From contig NZ_CP034450.1 in NCBI RefSeq assembly GCF_003952505.1, positions 4,774,001 through 4,838,000 of the forward strand: a stretch of DNA of 64,000 nucleotides, in the 5' to 3' direction. The position numbers and the translations under genes were made by a program. The stretch is from Mesorhizobium sp. M4B.F.Ca.ET.058.02.1.1. Its GTDB lineage: Bacteria; Pseudomonadota; Alphaproteobacteria; Rhizobiales; Rhizobiaceae. Of the stretch, positions 26,579 to 36,280 are shown in pieces (positions within the stretch are counted from its first letter, which is position 1; every line of letters begins with the position of its first letter). Under the pieces are notes generated by a model. The model made no database searches. It saw nothing but the letters and a program-made list of their open reading frames with translations, and was not told the DNA's origin.

Positions 26579-28741
26579 CTATTTCGTCTCCTGCTCGAAT
26601 GAATTGTTGATGGAGCTCAAACGCTCCTCTTGCGTTGCAACGCGTTCCGCCATCTCCGGAAGGTGATCGTTGAAGCCGATTGCGCTGCGGAGAAAATTGG
26701 TGCCTAGACTGATGAATGCGGCTTGCTCCCGATTGTCCTTGCCGTAGCCGTGCCCGCCTGCGCTGGCCTCGTAGAAGTAAGCGGGATAGCCAAGAGCCTG
26801 CAGTTTTGCGGCCATCTTGCGCGCATGGCCCGGATGGACGCGGTCGTCGCGTTTCGTGGTGGCGATCAGGATAGGCGGATAGGGCTGTCCCGGCGCCGCG
26901 GCGTGATAGGCGGAGATTTCCTTCAGGAAAGCCCAATCGTGAGCCTTGTCCGGATCGCCATATTCGTCGATCCAGCTCGCGCCCGCCAAGAGCTTGGTGT
27001 AGCGACGCATGTCGATAAGCGGAACTGTGCAGAACAGAGCCCCGAAATGCTCAGGATAGCGGGTCAGCATGTTTGCGATCAGCAGGCCGCCATTTGAGCC
27101 GCCCTCAGCGGCAATCCGCCTCGGCAGGGTGATGCCCCTTCGCACGAGGTCGGCGGCAACGGCGGCGAAATCGTCATGGGCGAGACGCTTGCCCTCCCTG
27201 CGCCCGGCATCGTGCCAGCGGGTGCCGAACTCGCCGCCCCCGCGGATGTTCGCCTCCACACACGTGCCGCCGCGCTCGAGCCACAGCTTGCCCAGCGGGG
27301 AGTTGTAGTAGGGCAGGAGTGATGTGCCGAACCCGCCATAAGCGGAAAGGTGAACCGGAGCATCTCCGTTCCCGTTCGCCGGACCAACCTGCGTGTAGGG
27401 GATCAGCTCATGATCGATAGAGACTGCCTCGTGGCGCGTGACCACCAGTCCGGATGCATCGAAATTCTCCGGGCTGCGCTTCAGGATTGCTGAAGCGCTG
27501 AGAGACGGCGCGGCATTGAGATCGAATAGCAAGAGCTGCGGCGGCGTGATCGGATCCTGAGCACAGACCAGAACCTCTCCATTGGTCTCGTGAACTGCCG
27601 CATCGAATGACCAGACGTGGACAGTCCCTTCGGCGGGCAGGGTGTCCAGGACTCGGCGCGTCCATTCCTGGTGGCCGGGAGTGAACATCTCGAAACGCGG
27701 TACGAGATTGACGAGGTAAGAGATAATGAGCTTCTCGTCATTCCAGAAGAATGACTGCAGAGAGCGCCTTTCCCCTGGTTGAAACAGGGTCTCAAAACGG
27801 CGTCCGCCTGCGAGGAAAGAGGAAAGCGAGATGACGATCAGCGCGTCGGCGGGATGGGTGGTGCCTCCCACCGTCCAGGGCTTGCGCGGCCTTACCGCCA
27901 GCCAGTCGCCGAAGACCCGCCACGACGCGTCGCGAGGAAGATCGATCTGCGTCCTCGGCCCGCTCCTGTCGCCGATCCAACTGATCTTCTCGTAGAAGGC
28001 CCGTTTCTCAATGAACCAAAGGCGCTCGCTGCGGCCGGTGCGGTCCGAATGACCAGACACCTCGAGGCTCTCGAACCCGGCCTCGAAGATTACCGGCGTG
28101 GTGAGGGGATCCGCGTCACGCTTCCACAGTCGCACGGTGCGCGCATAGCCGGAGCGGGTGGCCATGCCATTACCAAGCGCACTGGAAAGCAGAAGCGTGT
28201 CAGGGTCCAGCCAACTAACGTAGCCTTTGGCCTCGGGGAGATTGAAACCGTCGGCGACAAAGCTCAGAGAGATCAGGTCGAATTCGCGATGCACGACCGC
28301 GTCGCTGCCGCCGCGCGACAGGCGCAGAACGGCTCTTTCCCGTCTCTCCGGCTCGACGGACGCGCCGTCCCAGATCCAATCCTCTCCGTCGCTAGCCGCG
28401 AGAGCATCTAGATCGAGCAGTAGCTCCCATTGGGGATCCGCCTTCATGTAGGCGGCAAGGGTGGTCCGGCGCCACAGTCCGCGTGGATTTCCGGCATCTC
28501 GCCAATAATTGTAGAGGTACTGACCACGGCGCGCGATCAGGGGAAGGTTGTCGCGATTGTCGAAAATGGCTGTCAGAGCCGCCCGGTCGCGCTCGAACTG
28601 CGTTCCACCGAAGTGCTTCAGGGTCTTTGCCGACTGGCCGGCGGCCCAGGCAAGTGCCCGCTCGCCCTCTACATCTTCAAGCCAGAGATAGGGATCGTCG
28701 TCGGGAGCATCCAGCGTTGGACGGACATCAAATGCGTTCAT
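26579..28741 (-). CDS. Prolyl oligopeptidase-family serine peptidase (S9A)
   Basis: A 720-residue protein starting MNAFDVRP then DDDPYLWLEDVEGERALAW, the conserved N-terminal signature of S9A peptidases. The central part is the beta-propeller. The C-terminal alpha/beta hydrolase domain has the nucleophile in GGSNGG (Ser near 549), the acid in KRDDRVHP (near 633) and the histidine in AGGHGYG (near 664). GGGEFGTRWHDAGRREGK is the typical block before the catalytic domain. No signal peptide, so cytoplasmic. It would cleave short peptides, often after proline. Complete and co-directional with the OmpW-like gene 38 bp downstream. Confidence 0.85.
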   Translation of the reverse strand: MNAFDVRPTLDAPDDDPYLWLEDVEGERALAWAAGQSAKTLKHFGGTQFERDRAALTAIFDNRDNLPLIARRGQYLYNYWRDAGNPRGLWRRTTLAAYMKADPQWELLLDLDALAASDGEDWIWDGASVEPERRERAVLRLSRGGSDAVVHREFDLISLSFVADGFNLPEAKGYVSWLDPDTLLLSSALGNGMATRSGYARTVRLWKRDADPLTTPVIFEAGFESLEVSGHSDRTGRSERLWFIEKRAFYEKISWIGDRSGPRTQIDLPRDASWRVFGDWLAVRPRKPWTVGGTTHPADALIVISLSSFLAGGRRFETLFQPGERRSLQSFFWNDEKLIISYLVNLVPRFEMFTPGHQEWTRRVLDTLPAEGTVHVWSFDAAVHETNGEVLVCAQDPITPPQLLLFDLNAAPSLSASAILKRSPENFDASGLVVTRHEAVSIDHELIPYTQVGPANGNGDAPVHLSAYGGFGTSLLPYYNSPLGKLWLERGGTCVEANIRGGGEFGTRWHDAGRREGKRLAHDDFAAVAADLVRRGITLPRRIAAEGGSNGGLLIANMLTRYPEHFGALFCTVPLIDMRRYTKLLAGASWIDEYGDPDKAHDWAFLKEISAYHAAAPGQPYPPILIATTKRDDRVHPGHARKMAAKLQALGYPAYFYEASAGGHGYGKDNREQAAFISLGTNFLRSAIGFNDHLPEMAERVATQEERLSSINNSFEQETK

Positions 28742-29214
28742 GTCCGGACAGCCTTCAGAAAGAAGGGATAGAGGCTTCCGTCGGCTCGGGAACGCTCAGT
28801 GTTGGTAGCGGCGCCCACATGTTCGAAAAGCGTGATCATTGATGAGTTCTTCCAGTCGGTGCGGCATCGCAGGGCTTTTGCGCATAGGATCGCAACCGTC
28901 GTGCCAACTGGGAAAATCGTTTCGGAACAATGCGATCGCTCTGGAAGCGTTGTGTCACATGTCCGACATCGTCGAGAATCCGACAACGAGTGCTCTTCCT
29001 AATCACCGGATCAACCTCCGGCGCCAGTCGGTGACACCGTGCAGAACTCGAGCAGTGAAGCTCATTGGTGAACTTGGTTGACGCCCAACATCTTCGCTCT
29101 GGAGCGCTTCACGCACACGGATTCATGGCAGACACCATGAGGCGATCGATGCGGTTAGCGACCAAGCTGGCTGCGCCTGTGGGTTTCAGCCGCCAGCTGG
29201 AAGCAGCGGAGTTC
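28742..29214. other. ~470 bp without a gene
   Basis: The region upstream of the peptidase gene contains no frame with convincing coding character and no repeat that I can see. The promoter of the peptidase-OmpW unit should lie at its left side. The right side is the truncation point of the drmA remnant. Confidence 0.3.
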
Positions 29215-31846
29215 TGAGGAGATGCGAGGAGCGCCCCCAAAGCTCGCGAAGCGCATTGAAATACGTGAGCACTGTCAGATACGGATCGGCGGGATCTTCC
29301 CCTTCTTGCGTCGGGCTGGAAGTCGGTGCCTGCGCGCCTGCCAGCAGGGTCTGCATGCTCCGAAGAAAGAGGAGTTTAGGCCCGCGATCCTGACTCGCCA
29401 CACCGACGTAGAGGCGGGCTGGCTCTCGTGTCGATGGCACAGTCCTGGCGAAGAAGCTGTCGGTACGGTGGATGCCGGGTGGCGGAAATACGGCCGTCTC
29501 CGAACGATCGAACAAGGCTGCGATCTGTTTCTCCGCCCTTCGGACGGTCGCGGTCGAAGCGACGATTTTGGACGAATGAGTCCATGAAGACCCGGCCGCG
29601 ACGACAGCAGGTCGATCGCTGTTTCGTAGAGTGCGGCCACCGTTCCAAGCGGGCCAGAGATCAGGTGCAGTTCGTCCTGGATGACAAGATCCGGCGGATC
29701 GAGCCGATGCCCGTTTCCGAAGGGGCGACCTTCGCCTGGCTCATACGCGCCGAAGAACCCCTTGTCCGGATCATACCGGTCTACGTGTCCAAAGAATGCG
29801 CCGCTCTTGCCAATCCATGGAAGGGAGGCAAATTTGTCCACCGTGGCGATGAGAAATGCGGGAAGACGGCGGTAAATTGGCTCGTCCACCACGAGCACCG
29901 GCAGGTGTCGATCCCGCGTGAAGTCGCATTCGGCGTTCTCGCATTTTGAGCACTAGATTCTGCGGAGCCGTCCTGTTGGGCGTGAAGTGGAAGCTCTCTG
30001 GCTTGAAGGGCTCACCACACCACGGACATGCCTTCAGTGGCACCGGGGATTTCGTCTTAGGTCTGCTCTGGTACCGCTTCAGCCAGGTCGTCGCGGCGTC
30101 CTTGTCGGAAGAATTTCGCGGCTGGATTGTTCGGTGAGGCTGCGCCGCCTACCCAGAGTCCAATCTCGATCGGCCATTCGCCAAGCGTCTTCCGGCCATT
30201 GTCATCATGGGTCCGCAGGAATTCGAGCGCGCAGACGAGACCAGCGGCGTGAGCAGGCGTAACGCGTAGCGCATGATGACGCTGATGCCCGCACCCAGCA
30301 CGCCAGATCCGCGGAGCCGCCTCAGCACAATCGCATAGGCGGCAAGTCCAAGATACGCTCTTGCCGCCGCCGGTCGGAAAAAAAAGCAGGTCGACGATCT
30401 CGCGCTCACCACTGTTTCGGTCGGTCACGCCAACGAGATTGAGGAGGACGAAGGCTAGCTGGAACGGCCGCCATGTTGGCGGGTCTACATCGCCCGGCAG
30501 CCTCTTCTGGATCACTGCCTCGCGCCGGCGGTTGGCCATCGCCATCGCCGTATTCATCAGCCCGAATGCTTCACGCGCCACCGTATCACGCTTAAGGAGA
30601 TCTATCCCATCGCGAATCCTGCTGCCGGCGGTGTCAACATTTTCCAGAAGCGCCTGGCCCGTCTTTAGCCGTCTCGGCGCAAGCCCTGTCATCATTCCTT
30701 CCTGACCCCGCCGCCACTCGGCGTAAAGTTCAGGCAGTGAATCCAAGGCTGCACTGACCGCTTCGGCTCCGGAAACGGCAGCCCGAGCGAGAGCCTCCAT
30801 GCCGAACTCGACGCCATCGCTCCTTGCCGGGACGACACGCTCCACCTCCTGCTGCGGAAGGAAATCGGTCCAAACACGCGTCACGGGGAGCGGATCGTTC
30901 GTCGCGTCACGCCGTTCTTGCCAGCCTGCAGATGTGTTGCGACCAACGGCATATTCGCGGACATCGCGATAATGGAGATCGCCCAGCCTAAGTTCGAAAT
31001 CATCGGACTGGTAGGTGGACAGGTCGCTGCGCGGATAAAATCCATCCGCACATTCGAGCTCGATCCGGGTCTGGAACGCGTAGGCCACGTCCTTGTACGG
31101 AGCCTTTGTGCTCCGTCGACGGTTTACCAAGAAGACGGTGATGACGCGCAGACGCTCTTCAGCCCCTTCCGGAGTCTTTTGACGGAGCACACGGTGTGAA
31201 CGGCGACTTCGATGCCGCCGCCCGGCCTGTGAGGCGCAGCGCTTTCCGGCAGCGGGATCCCGGACTGGTTCCGAGTGACGTCGAGGACGATCGCGGCTTC
31301 GCCGGAAACCCGAACCCAACGGAGGTTCTCGGGCTTTTCTGGGTTTGGCTTGCCCTTTCCCGACACTTCGGGAATGAGGAGCGCATCGGGCAATGGGGGC
31401 TCCGTCTTATAGTTCCCCATGTTGCGCGCAGCGTGACTTGACTCACCGTTTCCGGAAGAACCACCGTCAACCCTATCGACGACGGAAGAAACCTGTCCCG
31501 CGGTGGTTGGTCAGTCGAATCCTTCTCATCGACCTCCTCCTCGACAGCGGAGTCCAGCGTCTCACTGGCGAGAAGGTCGTCGGCGGTTTCTTCGATGGTT
31601 TCCTCGCCGTCAGGTATCACAGGCGCAACACCGTCGTAGGCGGGAACGATAAAGCCCCCGACGTACCAGCGATGGCTTCTTGGTCAGGACTTCGCGTGCG
31701 AGATCCTGATCAAGGTCAGGATTCGGGCCGACTAGGTCGGATATATCGCGATTTGGACCAGCGAAGCCCCAGTGAGGATCGTGGCTGGCCGTTGATCGGA
31801 AACGAATCGGAGGCACCTTCAGGTAACGCACGATGAAGTTCACCAT
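29215..31846 (-). pseudogene. drmA: DISARM-type helicase DrmA, multiply frameshifted and truncated
   Basis: Pieces in order on the minus strand: DISDLVGPNPDLDQDLAREV, PSRWYVGGFIVPAYDG, PPSSIGLTVVLPETV, W-PFQLAFVLLNLVGV, then DLLFFPTGGGKS (Walker A), where bases are lost and the frame becomes AYLGLAAYAIVLRRLRGSG. Then EWPIEIGLWVGGAA, CPWCGEPFKPESFHF, PAFLIATVDKFASLPW, DLVIQDELHLISGPLGT (DE-box), KIVASTATVRRAEKQIAALF (motif III-like), FPPPGIHRTDSFFA and GPKLLFLRSMQTLL. These match the DrmA helicase of DISARM phage defence. At least six frame changes occur and the 3' end is missing. No drmB, drmC or methylase gene is nearby. Start overlaps the divergent JAMM gene by 14 bp. Confidence 0.75.
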
Positions 31847-32507
31847 TTCCCTTTCTGATGCAGCTCGTCACACTATTACGCTTGCCACACTGGAAGCCTA
31901 TGTTCTCGGAGATGGTCGTCCGCGCCGGACAAAGCTGGAAACGCTGGGGTATCTTTGGGGCTTCAGTCGCGAGGACTCGAAAGGAACGACCCATTTCCAT
32001 GTCGATCTTATGAGTCTCAGCATTTCAGCCGAGCGATCACGGAACAGCGTGAAGCCCAACGATCAGGCTGTCCGCCTGAAGAGCGAACTGATGGATCGAT
32101 GGGCACCACACTTGACGCTCATCGGTGATTTCCACAGTCATCCCTATGAAAATCTTGCCGAGGTACGGGACAGTAGTGGATTCGAGTTTTCGGATGCTGA
32201 CGAAGCATCATTTCTAGACGACGACTTCCTGTGGGAGCGGGCTAACGACCAGCCAATCATGCTGGCAATGACAATCTGCAAGCTGGCGCGGGTCCATGAA
32301 AAGCATGCCGCTGAGACCATACGCTCGAACATTGCGCATTTCGACGTGGGTGAATTTCGGTTCTGGTTGAATGCTGCTGTTGGATTCCTAGACGCCTCCG
32401 GGTCCAGACGCTGCACTGGGAATCGTCCTTCAAACGTGAAACTCAGAATTGATTCTCGCTTCTACAATTACTCGAGAGACAGGCTCGTCGTTGCTACCGC
32501 GCATTGA
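31833..32507 (+). CDS. JAMM/MPN-type metalloprotease-like protein
   Basis: A 224-residue protein from ATG 31833. Motifs fit the JAB1/MPN zinc protease signature: E36 in KLETLGYLWGF, H101-S-H103-P in GDFHSHPY, and S120-x-x-D123 in FEFSDADEASF, with a longer than usual gap between the last two. Prokaryotic JAB proteins remove ubiquitin-like or sulfur-carrier tails and occur in several defence systems. The gene is divergent from, and overlaps the start of, the broken drmA. A coding-like frame continues past its stop in the +1 frame (32500-32622; FLAFSHGSLSFVRKNDYQEL), so the C-terminus may be frameshifted. Function is inferred from motif and neighbourhood. Confidence 0.6.
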   Translation: MKFTISLSDAARHTITLATLEAYVLGDGRPRRTKLETLGYLWGFSREDSKGTTHFHVDLMSLSISAERSRNSVKPNDQAVRLKSELMDRWAPHLTLIGDFHSHPYENLAEVRDSSGFEFSDADEASFLDDDFLWERANDQPIMLAMTICKLARVHEKHAAETIRSNIAHFDVGEFRFWLNAAVGFLDASGSRRCTGNRPSNVKLRIDSRFYNYSRDRLVVATAH

Positions 32508-32892
32508 TTTCCTCGCCTTCTCCCATGGGAGCTTAAGTTTCGTGCGGAAAAACGATTATCAAGAACTCGCCGACGTAAGTGCGGAAATTGGCACGTACAG
32601 GCAGGCCTTACGGTTGGAATGATAATGACACCTAGACCTCATCTTATGACTTGCGAGTCGGTTTCCGATGTAACTACGCGAAATATCAATCGTCACAGCT
32701 ATGTCCCTGTGGTTCATGACGGTGGTTTCGGGGGACTATTCTTTGCAGAACGCTTCTTCGACGCGACACCGCCGAGTGGAAAAATCTCTGAGCGTGTTTC
32801 CGCTCCAGAAGAGACGTTGGTTGGAGCCGACGCAAGCATTTCTAGACTTCATCCGAGACGCCGACCAAAGGCCGTGTCGGCTAGGGTCAGGA
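32508..32892 (+). other. Region between the JAMM gene and the IS110-type repeats
   Basis: The first ~115 bp carry a coding-like frame (IGTYRQALRLE ending with TGA at 32620) that is out of frame with the JAMM gene and may be its displaced C-terminal tail. The remaining 270 bp show no recognisable gene and lead into the first 357-bp repeat. Confidence 0.35.
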
Positions 32893-33606
32893 CTTCGGTA
32901 ACGGGGCCGTCCTCGTCAAGGCAAATTTGATGCAAGAAGGGATCGCCCATCCGGGTGTGCGGAGAGCGTGATTGCATTTTGGTTGTGCTATATCGCCTGC
33001 TTTCCTGCCGTATGAGGTTCTGCCCGGGTTCATGCTTCGGTCCGTGGTCGGCGCGGCGGCCGCCAACATGATGCTTGTCCAATATGGTTCCGATGCGCCC
33101 ATCTCATTGGCGTGCTCGCCCGGCGGGGCGGCATCAGTCCAGACCGCGGCGTCATCGGGACCACGTCCCGGGTCGGGGACCTCGCAGGTCTGCGCTCAGG
33201 CAGACATCAACACGGAGATTAGCTCATGCATGGATCGGCTCTGGCGCTCCTTCGGTAACGGGGCCGTCCTCGTCAAGGCAAATTTGATGCAAGAAGGGAT
33301 CGCCCATCCGGGTGTGCGGAGAGCGTGATTGCATTTTGGTTGTGCTATATCGCCTGCTTTCCTGCCGTATGAGGTTCTGCCCGGGTTCATGCTTCGGTCC
33401 GTGGTCGGCGCGGCGGCCGCCAACATGATGCTTGTCCAATATGGTTCCGATGCGCCCATCTCATTGGCGTGCTCGCCCGGCGGGGCGGCATCAGTCCAGA
33501 CCGCGGCGTCATCGGGACCACGTCCCGGGTCGGGGACCTCGCAGGTCTGCGCTCAGGCAGACTTCAACACGGAGATTAGCTCATGCATGGATCGGCTCTG
33601 GCGCTC
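32893..33606. repeat. 357-bp tandem duplication of the IS110-type element's 3' end
   Basis: Sequence 32893-33249 is repeated at 33250-33606, essentially identical (one or two substitutions seen, such as GACATC versus GACTTC near 33203/33560). Each copy starts CTTCGGTAACGGGG. Each ends with the last codons of the IS110-type transposase (GAPEPIHA, minus strand), so the unit comprises the end of the gene plus ~330 bp of non-coding sequence. In IS1111-type members of IS110 the non-coding end after the transposase is known to encode a bridge RNA. The duplication could therefore contain two copies of such an RNA gene. Confidence 0.8.
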
Positions 33607-34687
33607 CTTCCCAGCGGAAGTTTCCTCCGTCCAGCCACATCCGATGCAGGATCACACCGATCCGACGCGCCAAGGCCACCATGGCCCGCTTGGTGCCGCG
33701 CCGTTTCGCGACCCGCGAGGCCCATGTCCGCAACCACGACCCACGGCCCCGGTTCATCATGACGGTTGCGGCCTGGCATAAGGCGTGGCGTAAATGGGCG
33801 TCACCGGCTTTGGTGATACCGCCTGTCACGTCGCGCTCGCCGGACTGCTGCCGTGAAGGGGTGAGGCCGACCCACGGGCCGACTTTCTTCGACGACGAGA
33901 ACCGAGCCGGATCATCCACGGCCGACTTGAAGGTCAATGCGACCACCGCGCCAACGGCCGGCATGGTCATCAGCAAGCGGCAGGTCGGGTCGTCCTGTGC
34001 TAGGCTGCGCACATGCCGCTCCAGTCGCGCCAGTTCATGGCGGAGGGTGGCACGGGCGCGAAGCATCGGCTCGGTTGCCGCCACCAGCGTAGTGTTGCTG
34101 GCAACCAGTTCCTGAATGCGAGCATCAAACCGTCCTTTGGAGATTGCGCCGACTTTCAAGCCGAAGTTCCGCAATAACCCGCGCAAGGACATTTCCAGAG
34201 CGATCACGCCCTGCTGGATGGATTTGCGCGCCCCGAGGAGTGCGCGGATCTCCTGGGCAGACACCGACTTGCAATGGACTGGCCGGAACCAGCCCAAATG
34301 TAGCAGCCGGGCAATACCTTCAGCATCGCGCCGGTCTGTCTTGATCGGCATGGCTTTCAGAGCACCCTTCACTTGCCGGGTTTCCATCAGAACCACTTCC
34401 AGGCCGGCTTCGGTCAGCCCACGGTGCAGCCATCGCGACAACGGCCCGGCTTCCATCCCGATCATCGCAATTTCGCCCTGTTGCTCCAGCGCGAATTGCG
34501 TCAGCGCCGCGGGATCGCTGCCGACCTCAGCCTCCTTCACGATCTTGCCGTGCTCGCTGACAATGCAGACCGCAGTCTTGGCGAGTGAGACATCCAACCC
34601 AATGAACAGTTTCATCCCGTAATCCTCCTGTCAGAATCAGATACGGGAGCGTCGGCGGCAACCGGTCAGCATGCAATCGGTAACGGG
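33252..34687 (-). mobile_element. IS110/IS1111-like insertion element
   Basis: The motif TCGGTAACGGG occurs at 33252-33262 and 34677-34687, bracketing a 1436-bp unit with one full transposase gene. It is found a third time at 32895-32905, at the start of the extra 3' copy. Short identical cores at both ends without terminal inverted repeats are what IS110-type recombination leaves. The longer non-coding side (about 330 bp) follows the transposase, with only ~70 bp before it, as in the IS1111 subgroup. Exact ends are inferred. Confidence 0.55.
33581..34615 (-). CDS. IS110-family transposase (full length)
   Basis: A 344-residue DEDD recombinase from ATG 34615 with AGGAGG ~9 bp upstream. The catalytic N-domain shows MKLFIGLDVSLAKTAVCIV (Asp), IAMIGMEAGPLSRWL (Glu) and IKTDRRDAEGIARLL (Asp-Asp). 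The C-terminal transposase_20 domain has TMPAVGAVVALTFKSAVDD, GPWVGLTPSRQQSGERD and GDAHLRHALCQAATVM with its catalytic serine region. No internal stop or shift, so it may be active. The final eight residues belong to the repeated 357-bp unit. Confidence 0.85.
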   Translation of the reverse strand: MKLFIGLDVSLAKTAVCIVSEHGKIVKEAEVGSDPAALTQFALEQQGEIAMIGMEAGPLSRWLHRGLTEAGLEVVLMETRQVKGALKAMPIKTDRRDAEGIARLLHLGWFRPVHCKSVSAQEIRALLGARKSIQQGVIALEMSLRGLLRNFGLKVGAISKGRFDARIQELVASNTTLVAATEPMLRARATLRHELARLERHVRSLAQDDPTCRLLMTMPAVGAVVALTFKSAVDDPARFSSSKKVGPWVGLTPSRQQSGERDVTGGITKAGDAHLRHALCQAATVMMNRGRGSWLRTWASRVAKRRGTKRAMVALARRIGVILHRMWLDGGNFRWEGAPEPIHA

Positions 34688-34708
34688 CAGCGCACGACGC
34701 AGGCCCCG

Positions 34709-34816
34709 TTACAGCATCTCATTGATCCAGAAGATGAACGCTGCAGCGAAGGCGATTGCTGACAAGAATGTGTGCGCGCATCGGTCGTATCGAGTGTGGA
34801 TGCGTCGCCAGTCCTT
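34709..34816 (-). pseudogene. IS5-family transposase, C-terminal scrap
   Basis: Minus-strand frame KDWRRIHTRYDRCAHTFLSA then IAFAAAFIFWINEML, the usual end of IS5-type transposases (RYDRCAHTF-SAI-IAA-V-FWL). About 35 residues remain. It begins directly beside the IS110-type element. Confidence 0.65.
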
Positions 34817-35002
34817 GGTCGGTCTGCCGGGGCACCGAGTTATAATGGAGATAATCTTCTTTTGTATCTATGTCGATGATGATATCCGTCATGCCTGCCA
34901 AAATGAGTCGGCGCTGGGCACAGCGTGACGACCCTATTCTGGCGGGCCGAGGCGGCTGCCCCAGCACCTAGCAGCGAGAAAACACACGCAAGGAGAACTC
35001 CA

Positions 35003-36280
35003 TTGCCTTCTTCAGAGACCAGAGCGCAGACACTCGGCCCTAGCATGATTTGGCGGAACTGGGTGAGCAATCAGGTTTGTCGGGTGAAGCATTTCGAAAT
35101 GCCAAGTTCGGACGATGACGTCTGCAGAACGATCAAGACAGCAGCTTCAACCAATCTGCGCGTCCGCGTAGTGGGTACGGGGCACTCTTATACGCCGATT
35201 GTCCCCACGGACGGAGTTCTAATCTCCGCGGAGCGTCTAACAGGGATCGAAAATATCGACCCAACCAACGGCAGCGTAACCCTCCGCGGCGGAACGCGGA
35301 TTTGTGACGTTGGCCTTGAACTGCGTTCTGCTGGTTGGGCATTGCCCAACCAGGGCGATATCGATCTGCAGACGATGAGCGGGGCCGTATCGACGGGTAC
35401 GCATGGCAGCGGCGATAGTTTGCAATGCTTAGCGGGCCCGATAATTGGAATGCGGATAGCGATGGGCGATGGATCCATCGCCAATTTCGATGCTTCGCAA
35501 GACATCGATGTCCTCAACGCTGCGAAAGTTTGTCTCGGAATGCTTGGCGTGGTGCTTTCCGTCACGATGAAGCTTGTTCCTGCTTTTGATCTTCATGACA
35601 AAATATGGCGTGAGGATTTTGAAGAATGCATGAATCATTTGGATCAGCTATGTCAGGAAAACCGGAGCCTCCGCGTGTTCTGGTGCCCGACCGAACACTC
35701 GGCATCGTTATACAGCCTGCCCGACACGTCTGGCATTGGTCGTACGCGCAGTAAAGCTGATGTCTGCGAAATCAGAACGCTGAACGTCACAACTCAGCCG
35801 TCAGCAGCTGTCGAAGCACAGGCCGGCGAGAGAATAGGGCCCAGCTATCGGATATTTCCGGGTTCAATTCCGATGCCGAACCATAACGAATGCGAATACT
35901 CGGTGCCCTACGAGGACGGTCCGGCGGTATTGCGTGAAATACGCAAGCTGATCCAGACGAAGCATCCGTCGCAGATATTCCCGGTTGAGTATAGAACCGT
36001 GGCGGCTGACGATATTTGGTTGAGTCCATACTTTGAGCGGAAGACCGCAATGATATCGGTGTCCGGCGCAGCAGGAGAGGACTACTGGGATTTCATCCGC
36101 GATTGCGAGACAATCTTTTCCTGGGTAAAAGGTCGTCCGCATTGGGGCAAACTTCACAGCCTGGGCCGGTCCGAGATCGAAGCCTTGTACCCAAGATACG
36201 GGGATTTTATTTCTCAAAGGGCTCGCTTCGACCCGGACGGTCGCTTCCTGAACGACTACCTGCGCGAACGTTTCGGCTAA
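35003..36280 (+). CDS. FAD-linked oxidase, aldonolactone/alditol oxidase type
   Basis: A 425-residue VAO-type flavoenzyme if TTG 35003 is used (AAGGAG 7 bp upstream); ATG 35045 is the alternative. The FAD-binding domain has RVVGTGHSYTPI, with H61 at the position that carries covalent FAD in related enzymes, ALPNQGDIDLQTMSGAVSTG and GTHGSGDSLQ. The C-terminal substrate domain ends RPHWGKLHSL, YPRYGDFISQRARFDPDGRF and LNDYLRERFG, as in L-gulonolactone/D-arabinono-lactone and alditol oxidases. It would oxidise a sugar lactone or polyol with O2. It converges by 4 bp with the RpiR gene and probably belongs to the same catabolic locus. Cytoplasmic, no signal peptide. Confidence 0.8.
   Translation: MPSSETRAQTLGPSMIWRNWVSNQVCRVKHFEMPSSDDDVCRTIKTAASTNLRVRVVGTGHSYTPIVPTDGVLISAERLTGIENIDPTNGSVTLRGGTRICDVGLELRSAGWALPNQGDIDLQTMSGAVSTGTHGSGDSLQCLAGPIIGMRIAMGDGSIANFDASQDIDVLNAAKVCLGMLGVVLSVTMKLVPAFDLHDKIWREDFEECMNHLDQLCQENRSLRVFWCPTEHSASLYSLPDTSGIGRTRSKADVCEIRTLNVTTQPSAAVEAQAGERIGPSYRIFPGSIPMPNHNECEYSVPYEDGPAVLREIRKLIQTKHPSQIFPVEYRTVAADDIWLSPYFERKTAMISVSGAAGEDYWDFIRDCETIFSWVKGRPHWGKLHSLGRSEIEALYPRYGDFISQRARFDPDGRFLNDYLRERFG

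Noticed and set aside
32893..33440. 70-118-codon frames repeated in both 357-bp units
   Set aside because: The frames occur only in the duplicated non-coding end of the IS110-type element and show no protein resemblance.
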